DNA from: Gnetum montanum
Taxonomy: Eukaryota > Streptophyta > Gnetopsida > Gnetales > Gnetaceae
Direction of reading: 5' to 3'
Assembly (NCBI GenBank): GCA_015680685.1
Contig: MNCI01003613.1
Location: 876,120-915,732 of the forward strand
Length of the DNA stretch: 39,613 nt
Shown: positions 16,556 to 28,558 of the stretch, piece after piece
Numbering within the stretch: position 1 is the first letter of the stretch
How the letters are laid out: every line of letters starts with the position of its first letter
Made by a program: the position numbers and the translations under genes
Notes under the pieces: model-generated
Told to the model about the DNA's origin: nothing
The model's database searches: none
What the model saw: the letters and a program-made list of their open reading frames with translations, nothing else

Positions 16556-16984
16556 ATGTTTGGTGAGGGCGTTTGTTTCATGCGAGTCCAGGAGAAATCA
16601 TATAAAAAGGATAAAAAGGATAAAGCAACACTAATGAAATCCCTTACCATTTTGCAAGGGGTTTTGGCCCAAAATAATAATCCATACTTTAATGGCGAAG
16701 AATTTGGGTTTGGAAATATTGTTCTTGTGCCATTTGCTTCATGGTTCAGGGCTTTGGAACCTACAAGAAAATTCAACCTTCTTATTGAGGAAAGATTCTT
16801 CAAAATAAGCACTTGGTGCAAATGTTGCAGAATCAGAGAAAAAGTCAAGAAAGTTCTCAGTGATTCAGACAAAGCAGATAAGTTCATTCAAAGCTCAACT
16901 AATCAAAATCTTATTATATGCCACATTTTTTTGAACATTGTATTTCCAATCACTGTCCTGTATGACTATCTAATTATCAATTAG
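16556..16984 (+). pseudogene. C-terminal fragment of a tau-class glutathione S-transferase
   Basis: 142 codons. Residues 28-75 (MKSLTILQGVL, NNPYFNGEEFGFGNIVLVPF, ASWFRALE) match the alpha-helical C-terminal domain of tau-class GSTs, which have L..LE..L, PYF.G..FG..DI.L.P and SWF. KKVLSDSDKADKFI matches the usual KSLPD..K...F end. The N-terminal thioredoxin-like domain with the catalytic Ser, normally in exon 1, was not found upstream. The conserved Asp of the N-capping DIAL motif reads Asn (GNIVL), and the last 25 residues look like read-through into intergenic DNA. It would conjugate glutathione to electrophiles if whole. Best read as a stranded exon 2 or gene relic. Confidence 0.75.
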
Positions 16985-17972
16985 TTGGTTAAATAATGCC
17001 ATGATTTTGTTCCTTCCAAAGTTCTTGCACTTTATAGTAATAATGCATTTCAAATTTTTTAAGTATGTTGCATTTTATAAATCCGTAGAAAATCTTATGG
17101 CATTAAATGCTAGTACGTCACTACTTGCAATTTATTACAAATACAAGTAACTTTCAAAAATTATCCTATCTACATAATTTTCAAAGCTTGGTTGCTACTT
17201 TACTGCTAATTATATCTAACAGTTAAATTATCCTATCTACATAATTTTCAAAGCTTGGTTTCTACTTTACTGCTAATTATATCTAACTGAACTGTTATTA
17301 ACCTTGTACGAAACTTAACTTACAAAAGGTTATTGTTTTAGAAAGATTGAACAACAGAAAGCCGGGCCTTGCCACCGGTAATAACCGATTCTTCAATTAT
17401 TTACAACCTGTAACTTTTTAGCTTTTTCAAAACATGATACCATATTTTCAATGCCACTCCTAATAACCGGTTCTTCAATTATTTACAACGTATTAAACGA
17501 GTCACTTTTTAGCTTTTTCAAGCACGATACTACATTTTCAAACCAAAGAAAAGGAGGTTTGCAGGGTCTTTGCCTTTTGGTGTCGAAGCGTCGGCCTACG
17601 CATGGTGTGTGAAAAGAAAAAACGCCACCGGCTGCAGACACGAAGTTTGAATGCTGGACAGAAAGCAAGCACAAAAAAGAGATGCCTGCGCTTGAAAAGG
17701 ATATAAGGATCTATGGCAACGAAGGCCATGTATGAGTCTATGACAGCGGGATTAGTACCCATGTGAGCCAAAGATCTGCATTAATTACCCGAATCTGGAC
17801 AAAAGGAGTTGCCGCGTAATTATCAATCAGTGGGCTTATGCCCATTCCCATTCTGAAAGGGAGAGGAGCATGCCATAACTTTTCACCAAGTGTAGCAGGC
17901 AACGACACTCTTTTTTGTCTTGACTCGTCGTGAGGTGACGCAAGTGCAACGTGTTTTCAAACTAACCGCGTA
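16985..17972. other. AT-rich intergenic DNA with two local duplications
   Basis: A direct tandem duplication with period 67 (17161-17227 and 17228-17290, starting TTATCCTATCTACATAATTT), and a second pair of about 80 bases (17382-17450 and 17462-17540, sharing ATTCTTCAATTATTTACAAC or TTCTTCAATTATTTACAACG, and TTTTTAGCTTTTTCAA). No gene seen. Confidence 0.75.
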
Positions 17973-18200
17973 GTGTACCAGGCCTGTTTTACGTATAAGA
18001 GACAGACGTACACCTTATTAAAGACTCCAAACGAGAAAATGGTGGAAGGTGCTTGTTTCACGCGTCGGAGGAAGGAAAGGGAAAGCAAGGAAGCTCAATT
18101 AAAGGAAAGGGAAAGCAAGGAAGCTCAATTAATTAAATCTGCAGACTTACCAGTTTCATACCTTCCAAAATTTTCCGGATTTCCTAACGCGGATATATAA
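17973..18200 (+). pseudogene. Short open frame, possible second GST remnant
   Basis: 75 codons. VEGACFTRRRKERESKEAQL resembles GEGVCFMRVQEKSYKKDKK at the start of the GST fragment at 16556, in DNA as well as protein. A 27-bp duplication repeats KERESKEAQL. No further GST sequence follows. The similarity is short and the frame may be chance. Confidence 0.3.
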
Positions 18201-18810
18201 TTATATACATCCTAAAGCTTCAAATTGCATACGCGGATAAACATTACGCGGATTGCGTCCATCAGCATGACGTTGCTACGTGTGATGTCATGGTCAGGGT
18301 AACTATTTTGACATCACCATGCTCGTGCGCATTCTTATGCTTACGCTTACGATGCCATGGTCATGCTCACTTTCTTGTATTCATTGACGAGAATTGCCGG
18401 CCGCCGCAAAAACCGTTGGCCCCCAAATTTGACAAAGGAGAAGTTTAATTGCGTTCCCATTAGGCCATGAATGAATGGCCTGTGGGCATATTATATGACA
18501 TACGTGCCATAGCGGATGAATTGGCATCCACCCATGGGCATGGACATGGCTCCACGGCATATCATCATGGGTAAAAACAGACATTTTAAAAACAAAACCC
18601 ACATCAATTGCTATGATAGAAATGTTATTTACAATTTTTATGAATGGTTGATTGATGATGTCTCAAATGGGGTAAATACTTTGCAAGCCATTGTACAAAG
18701 TTAGAATTTCACCTTCAATGCAAATGATATTGCAAATATCATACAAGTTCCATGAAACAATGAGCCAACTATCAAGGAACAAAGGTGGAGGAAAAGTGAA
18801 AATCACTTGA
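18201..18810. other. Intergenic DNA left of element D
   Basis: No recognisable gene or repeat family. Includes short GCATGACG and CATGGTCA repeats around 18260-18370. Confidence 0.4.
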
Positions 18811-19068
18811 TTTACTGATGAGTCATGTTCTACAAGGTTGTGGTATCGGGTATCCGATATTAGGGCACAACCTCCAATATCAAACATCTGATATTGCCCT
18901 TTCCATGCAAGCCTATAAATACCACACTTGGGTGCACAATTGGGATATAACTTATAGAGAAGATAGAATAGATTTGTAGATTTTTTATTTCAAGATTTGT
19001 TAGTTCTTAGTGCATACCTACAATGTGATGTTAAGTGATTGTACGACATCCTTATTCGAGTGTGACGT

Positions 19069-19943
19069 TGATGAGCGACAAGGTACCCCTACACAACCAT
19101 ATGAATACGAGCGTTCACGCATGATCTGGTCGAGCTCTGTGGATAGGCTAGTTGTCGTATCTAGATAGTTACATGTTGATCGCAGTTTGCTGTCTTTCCA
19201 CTTGGACTAGTATTTGCTTTGTCACGTATGATTTAGTCTAGAGTGAGGCGTATGATGCGATCCTAAACTAGTGCTACTCCTAGAGACAATGGAACATAAT
19301 CTTGATTAAACTAATGAGCAATAGGAAATGAAGTCTAAGCTAACCTAAGTGCGATGAGCATCCGTTCCTTAATCATCCGTACACATCTTGGACCTCGTGC
19401 ACGACTACTATTGGGATTACCAAGCGTAGATCTTAGGTACGCTATTGGGTTACCAAGTAGTCACACTTAAATGCTCGTGATTAAGTCATACTCATTCCGC
19501 ATTTAACAATAGGAGTAGTAAATGATGATAAAGAAATATTAACTAAGAAAACAATAAATAACAATAATAATTAACAATAACAATTTAACAATTAAAACTA
19601 AGTGAATGTTGCAATGATGAAGTAATCTCGATCTTTATTTCCGATCATGTGCACGTCCAAGTATGTTACACTCAAATAAAGGTGTCGTACAATTACAAGC
19701 ATCACGCTGTGGCCATGCACTTGGGAAAATAGTCTAACTCCTATGGAAAAAAAATGCAAGAGCTTCGCTATGACTACTAGAAAGATACCTAGGTATGGCG
19801 GAGGGCCACTTATTTATAGGCTAAAACATGATCTACATAAATGGGGCCACGTCGACGCATGGAGGGATGCGTCAACAGGGTCGCATCGACACGGCTGCAT
19901 ATACGCTGCCTAGTCGATGCATCAACTGCTTAGTGCTTCATCA
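19069..19943 (-). repeat. Solo LTR (D-type, 875 bp) nested in the LTR of D
   Basis: On the minus strand it begins TGATGAAGC and ends CTCATCA. The 5-bp duplication GACGT flanks it (19064-19068, 19944-19948). Removing it rejoins the host LTR: GTACGACATCC before and AATAAAGATCGAGATTACTT after match a continuous stretch inside the solo LTR itself. It has its own TATA (TATAAATAAGTGG, minus, near 19817). It arose by recombination between the LTRs of a full element. Confidence 0.9.
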
Positions 19944-20024
19944 GACGTAGTTGGACATGTTACATGTTCAACAATAAAGATCGAGATTACTTCCATCATT
20001 GCAGCATCCACTTAACTTTATTAT

Positions 20025-21275
20025 TGTAGTGATCGAAAACATTGGTGGCTGGAACACTGAGAGGTTGCCGGGCAAATAGTTTAACCCCAGATCCGCTTGA
20101 GGGTTGTGCTAGAGAGAACAGATTTAGGGTGCCTTGAATGGTCTGGTCAATCAGACAGAGACTTAACTAGTGAACAATAACCCTTTTGCAAACAATGACT
20201 TTAAATGGAACACCTGGTGGTAAAATAAAAGAAAACATAATGTGCACAATAGTAGAAATGTGCTAAAGCATGTAATAGGATAGTGGACATGATTGAATGC
20301 TTGACAATGCTAAAAAATAAATGTTGTAATCATCCAAAAAGAGATTTTAAATAGAAAGATGCACTACCTTGAAAAAGGGGTACAAGTATACAGAGTGTAC
20401 AATAGGCACAGTAGGAGCGCAATCATAGCTTCGGTGGTGTCGGGCTGTGAAATCTAGTGCTCACTATGATAAATTGTGCTTGCTGGGTCGATAGTCACAG
20501 TGTGCTATATGATGTTCCACTAGGCTGCAATGGGGCTGTAGTGTATCGTGCAGTGTAGTTGTGCCTTTCTATTGGTGTGGTGTGCTCTGGGTCTCGTTCT
20601 CCCATAGAGCTAGGTGCCAAGATGCTAAAATGCCAAAATGCCTTACTGGTGAAGAAAATGGAAGCCTCCCCTCTTCTCCTCCTCTTCTTTTTCAAAAGAG
20701 GGTGCAGAGGTATTTATAAGGCTAGGGTTAGCCCATAATAAGGATCAGGTGCCACATGGCAGTGTGGTAGGTGGGATCATGCTATCTGCTACACTTGTCC
20801 TGTGTTACGCATGGGACACAGGACACTGGTTGCAACGTTGGACATAGTGCTACACAGCGTGACAAGGTGCTACGTTGCACAGCGTAACATGGTATTACAT
20901 AATAGGATGCAGCATAATAGGATGTAATAGCATGTAATAGGGTGTTATGCAGTGTAATAGCCTGTAACAACATGTAACACAGTGTAACAATGTGTAACAT
21001 AGTGTTACGCTATGCAGCGTAACAATGTGCTACGCTACACAACATAACAACGTGCAACAAGGTGTTATGCTACGCTACGCTATGCAACATAACAATGTGC
21101 TACGCTATGCTACACAGCGTAATAGCATGTAATAGGGTGTTACGCTACGTTATGCTATGCAGCGTAATAGTGCGCTATGCTACACAATGTAACAGGGTGT
21201 TGAAAGTGTCATCATTTTGACACTTAACCATATTTGCAGTTGCGATGTCGGGACTCAAAATTTTGTGGTGTTTCA
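20025..21275 (-). repeat. Solo LTR (Tat type, 1251 bp) nested in the LTR of D
   Basis: On the minus strand it starts TGAAACACCACAAAATTTTG and ends CACTACA. Target duplication ATTAT at 20020-20024 and 21276-21280. Its R/U5 part resembles the 3' LTR of E (both contain AACACTGAGAGGT and GAATGGTCTGGT.ATCAGA on the plus strand). A minus-strand TATA (TTATAAATA) is at 20711-20719. U3 holds the TACGC/GCGTAA array at 20855-21200 and, about 50 bases from the tip, an 8-bp hairpin (21204-21211 with 21218-21225). Confidence 0.9.
20855..21200. repeat. GTGCTACGC/GCGTAACA array in the solo LTR
   Basis: Around 18-20 short units alternating GTGCTACGCTA and CAGCGTAACA with many variants (TGTAATAGCA, GTGTTACGC). 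Adjacent units form imperfect palindromes, as in the U3 regions of A, B and E. Confidence 0.8.
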
Positions 21276-21812
21276 ATTATTGTTTTAAATTACTTTAAAT
21301 TACTTAAATGTTTAATGTTTCCTTTAGTTAATACTTTTATTTATTGCTCTTTATTATTCTTGTCATTCTGTGAAATGAGTACAACTAATCATGAGCACTT
21401 AAGTGTAATTACTTGATAACCCAAGAGTGTGTTGTTCAGTACACCTAGTGACATGCACTTGGTAACCCTAATGGTAGTTATGCGAAGTCCAAGGCATGTA
21501 CGGATGGTTAGGAATGAATACTCATTGCACGTAGGCTGGTTTAGACTTTACTTTCCATTGTTAATTAGATTAAATAATTAAGTTTTTTAGTATCATTAGG
21601 AGTAGCTTAGGGCCGAAAAACATCAAAAATCAGATGCCTCACTCTAGACTAAACCATACATGACAAAGCTACCACTACTCTAAGTGGGAAGATAATGAAC
21701 AAGGCATAACGATTTAGATGCACAACTAGTCCCATCCACGGAATTCGATTAGATTGTGCATGAGCGCTTGTGATTCATATGGTTGGGCATAGGGGTACCT
21801 CATCGCTCATCA

Positions 21813-21831
21813 TTGGCACCATTGCTGGGGA
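21813..21831 (+). promoter_or_regulatory. Primer-binding site of element D
   Basis: TTGGCACCATTGCTGGGGA directly after the LTR end. It resembles the TGGCGCCGTTGCCGGGGA site of Athila-like and related plant elements, with a few transitions. Confidence 0.75.
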
Positions 21832-21949
21832 TGGTGCTAATTATTTAGATTAGTTATATTATACATGATTTCTATAAACGCATTCATGATATATCTTTTA
21901 GAAAATATTAAATCACACACATCATTAATTAAAAACAATGTCTCTTTCA

Positions 21950-24449
21950 TAAGGAGGCAATAATGCATTGTATGACGAGAACATCCATTAGAGAACTAAT
22001 GAGATATATGTTGAAGAAAATTGGAGTGACTAACCTTATGTAGGGGTTTCCTATTTTCATGACCACCTTGACAACACGCAAAGACTACATTCACCTAAGG
22101 CAGACAACCCTAGAGGAGATGAAGTGAGTCTTGGACCTGGGGAAGCCTCGAAGCCTAGGACCTCCTAAAAACCTAAAAAAGATAAATCAAGGGACCTTGG
22201 GGAATACCATAGAAGCCATGGAAATCCTCCTAGTTCCTTATGTTTCTCTTCCTCTTCAACATCTAGTTCTGACGAAGATGAACGTAGGTATAGAGACAAA
22301 GCTCCACTATGGGGTGAAAATAAAAATAAAAATCGAACCCATGGGAGAAATCAAAGATATGAAAATTAACATAAACAAAATTGTCACAATCAAATGAATA
22401 GAAATAAAAATTTTCATCACAACGTGTCCAATGATGATAAACCCTTGTTGGCCACTAGGATCCTGATGCAGATCATAGAGGTAGCTAAGATACCCCATAA
22501 GCATTGCAAGAAAAGTCACCTAATAAGGCTTGATATGAATAATATCCCTAAATTTATGGGAGGCTATGATTCTGATCCACGACATCACTTACAAGCCTTT
22601 CATGATGCCTATGTCTTACACAACATTGAAAGTGGATGAAAAAAGCCTAAACTCTTTCCTAGAATACCAATAGACAAAGTCGAAGTGTGGTATAAATCGT
22701 TGAAACCAAACTCAATTTGGTAGTGGTTCACAATGCTAGAACTCTTCCATGAGAAATACCAAACCTATGCAAGGGTGTCCAACCTAAGGAGATAAATTCA
22801 AGGATGGAGACAAGAACAACACGAACCCTTGGACATGGCCCTAGATAGATATTATTCTCTACTAAATAGATGACCAGGCCATGGTTTCTTTGAGGAAGAG
22901 CAACTTTTTCACATTAGAGATGCACTTTTTAATGAAACAAAGGGGACCCTTGGGATATATGCTCAAGGTTAATTATATGGGCTACGAATTCATTAGATCT
23001 GAGAGCTAATTGAGTGTGTGGAAAAAAAAAGAAGGAGAGCTATGTAAATGAAAGAATTTTGAGAAATATCACTGGGATCCAACTCTTCAAAAGAAGAAGA
23101 TCCATATCTATGGTAAGAAAAAAGAGGTAGTTCTCCATGAGGTGATTCCGCAACAAACCTTGTCGATACAAAAGTCTATCAATGAACTTGAAGCAAGGTT
23201 TGATAGGATGTCAAAGTGGATAAATGAGAGAGTTACAACTTTTGTAGAAACCATAAAGAAGAAGGTAATGCAAAATGAATTAAGAAATCAAAATAACAAT
23301 AACAAGAAAAACTAAGAAACAACTAGGAACACTTATCAGAAAATAGGAAAGATGGTTGAGGAAAAAGAGGCTATAGACTCAACCACAAATGAAGATGATG
23401 GATGTGATATTTGCATATATGACCACTTGAAGGGCTATTATCCAGTCATGTTACATCTACATGAGTATTGGGCTTTTGCATTAAATCTCATGTTTGTACA
23501 GAAGCTCATGCCCAAGAAATTACCGTTTCCACCAAGTAATTATAGACAATCCTACAACCAATCGTACTATCCTAGGAGGACTTCTTACCAGCCTTAACAC
23601 TGTCATCAACCATAGTGGCGAAACCCAAAGTTTTGTGGGAGGCCATCATCCAACTAGCCCTACCCTTATTGCGAGCCGAACCCATATGGATATTATAGTC
23701 AACAACCTGTTTCCCCAACTAGTTCTACAACCTCTACTTCAAATCGCTACTATCACTCTCTAGAGTATCATCAACCCATGACATCTCCTAAAGGATCACC
23801 ACCTCACACCTCTTACCCTCCATCATATTCTCAATATTCTCATACTCGATCCCATCACATGCCACCATTAGAAACATAGGAAGGTTCAACACCACAACAT
23901 TAACAAAAGAATGCCACTTGTACTACGAATGTACATAGACATGCTAATGCTAGTAGGTTTCCACAAAAATCTTAGAAACGTCCTTTCTTTAGGATGGCTC
24001 CCATGTGTAAGTGTAACACTCATGGACCTACTACATCTTCCAAACCAACACAATGCCAGTTAACTGTAATTCCTTCTCTTTCACAACCCACATCCTTTGA
24101 TCTTATGTAAAGGCCAACATCCATCATTACTCCAACACCCAACAGAAGTAATGAATCTAGCACTATGGAGAGACAAACGAATCCATGCGTACCTAATTGT
24201 GATCAAGGGTGTAGTCATGGGATAAACATCTACAACATTGACACAACTCATAATCTAACCTACCGTACATTTAAAAACCAATTATGTGAACAAAAACTTA
24301 TCTATGCAGCCACCACTAAACCAAGAGACATCCAGTAGCTTGAAAATGAAAGGTTAACATTATTTTACAAATGCATGAAGCCTACTCATCCACTTATTAA
24401 TTATTGTCATAGTCAAACACTTAGTCGTGGGGGAGACACCCCATCCTAA
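21950..24449 (+). pseudogene. gag: Gag of element D, decayed; no pol follows
   Basis: Ser/Asp-rich N-terminus (SSSSTSSSDEDERRYRD near 22250-22300), then a capsid-like domain at about 22540-22960 (FMGGYDSDPRHHLQAFHDAY, VWYKSLKPNSI, LFHEKYQTYARVSNLRR). A Cys/His-rich stretch (CDICIYDHLKGYYPV, about 23405-23450) resembles a zinc knuckle with a Cys changed to Tyr. From 23352 to the stop at 24447-24449 one frame runs 1.1 kb, Pro/Ser/Tyr/Gln-rich, broken by roughly eight TAG/TAA codons that fit former Gln or Trp codons. The capsid part is in another frame, so at least one frameshift occurred. No protease, RT or integrase was found between here and 26.6 kb. Confidence 0.72.
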
Positions 24450-25659
24450 CATTTAAAATTAATAGATGTTTTTCATCTTTTTGTTTTACAATTTTTTATC
24501 CTTTTCTTATTTCTTGATACAAATTTTTCCTATCATTTTGAACTTTTTTCACATATTGTTTTCATTCCCTTGTTCGTAATCTCGCTTGTGAATAAAGTGA
24601 TCTCATGTGGCCCATTGAGGTGATGGTTTCTTTATGTTGTCAAGCCATGAGGGATTGATTAATTGGATAGTGAGACCACATCATCCATCCACCCATTCCA
24701 TTAATAAGAGGTTCTTACCGTGGTCATAATAATATTCTTTTTCATCATCAAACTAAAAACAAATTTGTAATCATTGTGCTTAGATAGAAAAGTGCAGAAT
24801 CAAGGGGAAATGTGAAGGGTATGACATCAAGGGGATTTGTGAATTCTCTTTGACCACTTCTATATGTTCTATCATGTTGCTAAGGTTGTAACTATATCCT
24901 TGTAGATCTAATGAAAAATGGAAGTAAGAGTAAAATAGAAGGATACTACATAAATTTTTGAGGGTTCCACTAGAAAGACATGTTGCCCATGCTTGAGTAT
25001 TGGTAGTTTCTTAGAATTTAAAAAAAAAAGTGCCATGAATAAACTTGTCCCTTGGGCAAAATGCCAAGTGATGCTACTCCTAGCAACTATGGTAGTCTTA
25101 TGGTTATCAATTTAAGAGATAAAACAATGTGATGTCACTGAAATGTGGTATGGACTTGGTTTGAATCTTGAAAAGAAGGGCTAATGATTGCTTAACCATT
25201 AATAACACAGAAGGATTCATTATGCCTATGGTAATACACATGTCCTAATCTCTACAATTGTTTCTAAAATCCATCTCATCTCACTATTTGTATGATATTA
25301 ACTTGCAGTTTTGTGTAACATAGGGTTATTTTCTCAAATTGGTGATTTTAACATGTGTGTTTTGTTCAATAGGTATGCATTGCATTCAATCCATTTGATG
25401 CCTACAGAAATTTTTAGGTGTGGTTATACAAGGGCATTAAGAGCTAAAGATTGATTTTAGGAGGATCCACTTGTATGATTATTGTGACTTATACTTGTTT
25501 GAGACAACCACATCATCTTGAACCTTCCAATTACATAAATGTTAAATTTCATACTTTCCCTTATCATATAACTAATCCATTCTACACTTTGGATCTAATA
25601 TCCCTTTTCTTACATCTTCCAAAGCTTTTAAAGCCAGTGATTCTATCTTTTAACACTTT
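24450..25659 (+). other. Spacer downstream of the gag of D
   Basis: AT-rich, no recognised coding region, no clear tandem array. Presumably 3' internal sequence of D. Confidence 0.45.
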
Positions 25660-26622
25660 TGGTGCTTGAATATGATTTCTCACATACCCTAGAACAATGG
25701 ACCTTACATGAAACTTTCCAACCAATCACAGAGCTTCATTTTCCATGCTGAATATCCTCATTAAATGCATTTCTAAGTACCCTGATATCGGCTACCGAAT
25801 ATTGAGTGGGAATTGACATTAGATACTTGATATTGGGTCCATAAGAAGTTATAAATAAGACCTCCACAGTGTTCAAAAAAATTCATTATAATCACTCGAA
25901 GCTAGGGAAGTTTTTGCATTTTTCTTTCTCAAATTAGAGCTCTACGTAACCAACTTCCACACATGATATCTTGCTCCATACCACTTTGATTTTTATGGTT
26001 TTTGAACCTAGTTGGATCCAAAGTGTTTAATTTAGTTGGGAGAGGTGAGCTTGCATGGAAAACTTGCACCAATTTTCAAAATTTACTATAACCCAGAAGG
26101 TATTATAAGGGTAAGCATGTTAAAAACCTTAAGTATTTAATGGACAATCAATCAAATGAATGCTAGAACCTTTAATTTTCTCACCCAAGGAACCATAACC
26201 ATCATTATAAGCTATACATAAGGGAAACAAAGAAAATTGCAAAGGATCATAAAAGAAGTTAACACTTTTTGGGCATTTTTTGGAAATTTTTTAACTCTAT
26301 GGTCATATGAGCTAAAGAACTTAATAGAACTAAGGTCATGAGTAAAGTATAAACTTGTTAATGATAAATGATAATACCTTAGTAACATCAAACCCTTAGT
26401 TGATTGTAGATGGTCCCAAAAAGAGGAGAAATAGAAGGACCTTTGCAAGGTGCAAGCAAAAGCTCGAGAGGTGGTAGAGGCCAACTAGAAGAACAAGGCC
26501 CACTAGCCAAACATGAAGAACATAAGGCCTAGTTATTTAGCATTCATCAAGAGGCTCCTACTATAGGGTAGTCAATCTAGGAAGAGGCTACAGAGTCACA
26601 AGGTCCAGTGCAAGGAAAACAC
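25660..26622 (+). other. Possible LTR promoter and short ORF start near the end of D
   Basis: 25782-25860 (TATCGGCTACCGAATATT, then GATATTGGG and TTATAAATAAG) resembles the U3-TATA part of the 5' LTR of D in order and spacing. It may be D's 3' LTR or the 5' LTR of another insertion. The following sequence does not match D's U5. A Gag-like start (MVPKRGEIEGPLQGASKSSR) at about 26410 is cut by stops and then by element E at 26628. Boundaries not resolved. Confidence 0.35.
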
Positions 26623-26627
26623 CCCAA

Positions 26628-28545
26628 TGTGATGTCTAAAAACGTCGATGGATAGAACACTGAGAGGTCGATGAGCATACAACTAAATCCTGAATCCAAG
26701 CAAGGGTCATGCTAGTAAATAGAGACGAGGTGCCCTGAATGGTCTGGTTGATCAGATAAGGACTAATGTGGTGTTAGAATGACTATTTGTAAGAGGGGTA
26801 TGTGGAGCATTATGTGTGGACATCGAGACAATAAGCAAGAGCGTAGTGGAGAGTCCCAACTCGAAAATAGTGATGTGAACATGAAAATATATGTTGAATA
26901 GTAGAGAAAATACAAGAGTTATGCTTAATACTAGAGAAAAAAAATTCTTAGAAAAGAAAAGAAATAGAGCTTGAGAATAAAGAAATGCACCACTCCAAAA
27001 TTGGGGAGTGTAACTTTTGCTTAAACAAGAGGTGAGAATGGTACATGACATCAAGCAGGCATAGTGGAAGCTTAGTATTGTGATCACAGTCTCTAGGATG
27101 TTCAGGACATGGAGCTAGTAGCTGTAAGGGAAGCTAAAGCTTCTAGGTTGGTTGTCGCCACGTTCTGCAGGTGCAATGGTAAACTGTGTTGTGGTAATCT
27201 TCAAGGTGTAAAGCTTAAATGCTCAGATGTGAGAGTGTCAGGGATGCTTGGAATGCTCAAATGCTCAATGCTCTTTTGGTTTTTGCCCCCTCCCCTAAAG
27301 TGCTAGGCATCAGGGTGTTTATAGGGCTAGGTTTAGCATGAAATGCATATTAGGTACCACATGGCATGGGTTCCATGTGGCATGAGTGTAGATGGGGTTA
27401 TGTTGACATGTCATGCTCTTATGAGAGTAGCAAAGTGTTATGCTCTGAAGGATAGTAACGGATACCCAAAGACTATTGAACTATGACCACACTACCTAGA
27501 CTACCTATGCTAGAGTATGAGAGACTGCAATGTACCTACAAATAGTGTCAAAATAATGCAACTTGGAGACTATGCTCCAAGACTACATCTTCCCCCTCTT
27601 TTGAGTAGGGTCAAGCATAGGAACAATTTTGGGAATTAATGGGGGATGAAAAATAAGTGCAAAATACTAATCATGGCTTCTGAAGGGGTGTTAGAGTTGG
27701 GACAAAGGCCGATGCCAAGTTTTGGAGGCTTCTAGAGGTTGTCGATGGCATTTCCCAGGTGTTAAGCTGGCTACGCTCTAGAGCATACCACAAAACTTAG
27801 TGAAAATTTTGCAAAATTTTGACCTATCACATTGGTTATGCTAGCTATGATGGGGAGCATAGCAAAGCATAGCATGGGCACTTAGCCAAATTTTTATGAA
27901 ATCTATAGTCTTCCTTCATGGCATGCTGGCTACGCTTTGGGGTGTAGCAGGATGGGCAACCTTAGCAGCTAGAAAATGTGTCAAATGCATCTTCCATGTT
28001 GAGCTTAGCTTGATAGGTCCTTTTCCAACACTTAGGCAAAAGTGGGCATTGAAACCTAGGTTATGCTTGCTATGCTCTTAAGCATAGCAACGCGAAAGAT
28101 AGAAAATTTGCTAAACTATTTTTTCTATATTGAGCACTTTTGACAAACTCTAGCCTAGTACTTGGATGAACTAGCAATTGGGATATGTGTCAAGCTGGGT
28201 ATGTTGGAGGGCATAGAAAGCTTGATAGCTTAAGAGATAGAAAATTTGTCAACCTATTTTGTCCATCCCAAGCAACCTTTAACCATTTTTGGCTTGACAC
28301 TTGGGCATATTGGCCATGGAAGTGTGTGCTATGTTGGCTATACTGGGGAGTGTAGCAAGACACTTAGAAAAACTTTCATGAAACTACTGCTAACACTTAG
28401 AAAACTCTTGCAAAATAGGGCTCAATGTGTGCTACATTGGCTACACTATAAAGCGTAGCACCAACACTTAAAAAAATTTACCAAGTTTTGACACTTAGAC
28501 AAATTTGTTGTTGAACTGCAGAAGCCCAAAATTGGTGGTGTTTCA
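26628..28545 (-). repeat. 3' LTR of element E (about 1.9 kb)
   Basis: On the minus strand it begins TGAAACACCACCAATTTTGG directly after the polypurine tract. Its other end is set by alignment to the solo LTR at 20025 (TGTGATGTCTAAAAAC against TGTAGTGATCGAAAAC). The TATA region is near 27318 (CCTATAAACACC, minus). U3 (27.7-28.5 kb) has repeated palindromes of the CTACGCT...AGCGTAG type, for example at 27770-27790, 28335-28360 and 28430-28460. Confidence 0.78.
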
Positions 28546-28558
28546 TTGGCTCCTCTTT
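28546..28558 (-). promoter_or_regulatory. Polypurine tract of element E
   Basis: Minus strand AAAGAGGAGCCAA, directly before the LTR tip; one base different from the tracts of A and B. Confidence 0.82.

Larger units (their letters stand above)
18816..21812 (+). repeat. 5' LTR of element D, split by two solo LTRs
   Basis: The LTR consists of 18816-19068, 19949-20024 and 21281-21812. Joining these three segments gives 861 bases, close to the 875 bases of the related solo LTR at 19069-19943, with which it aligns along most of its length in the opposite orientation. The right end GCTCATCA is followed at once by the primer-binding site. TATA (CCTATAAATACC) is at about 18911-18921, preceded by TATCGG.TATCCGATATT. 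The left end TGATGAGTC at 18816 is inferred from the TGATGA...TCATCA tips of the solo copy and is less certain. Confidence 0.78.

Noticed and set aside
25782-25870. Calling this firmly the 3' LTR of D
   Set aside because: Only about 80 bases around the TATA box resemble the 5' LTR; the tip, U5 and TSD could not be matched, so it is left as possible.
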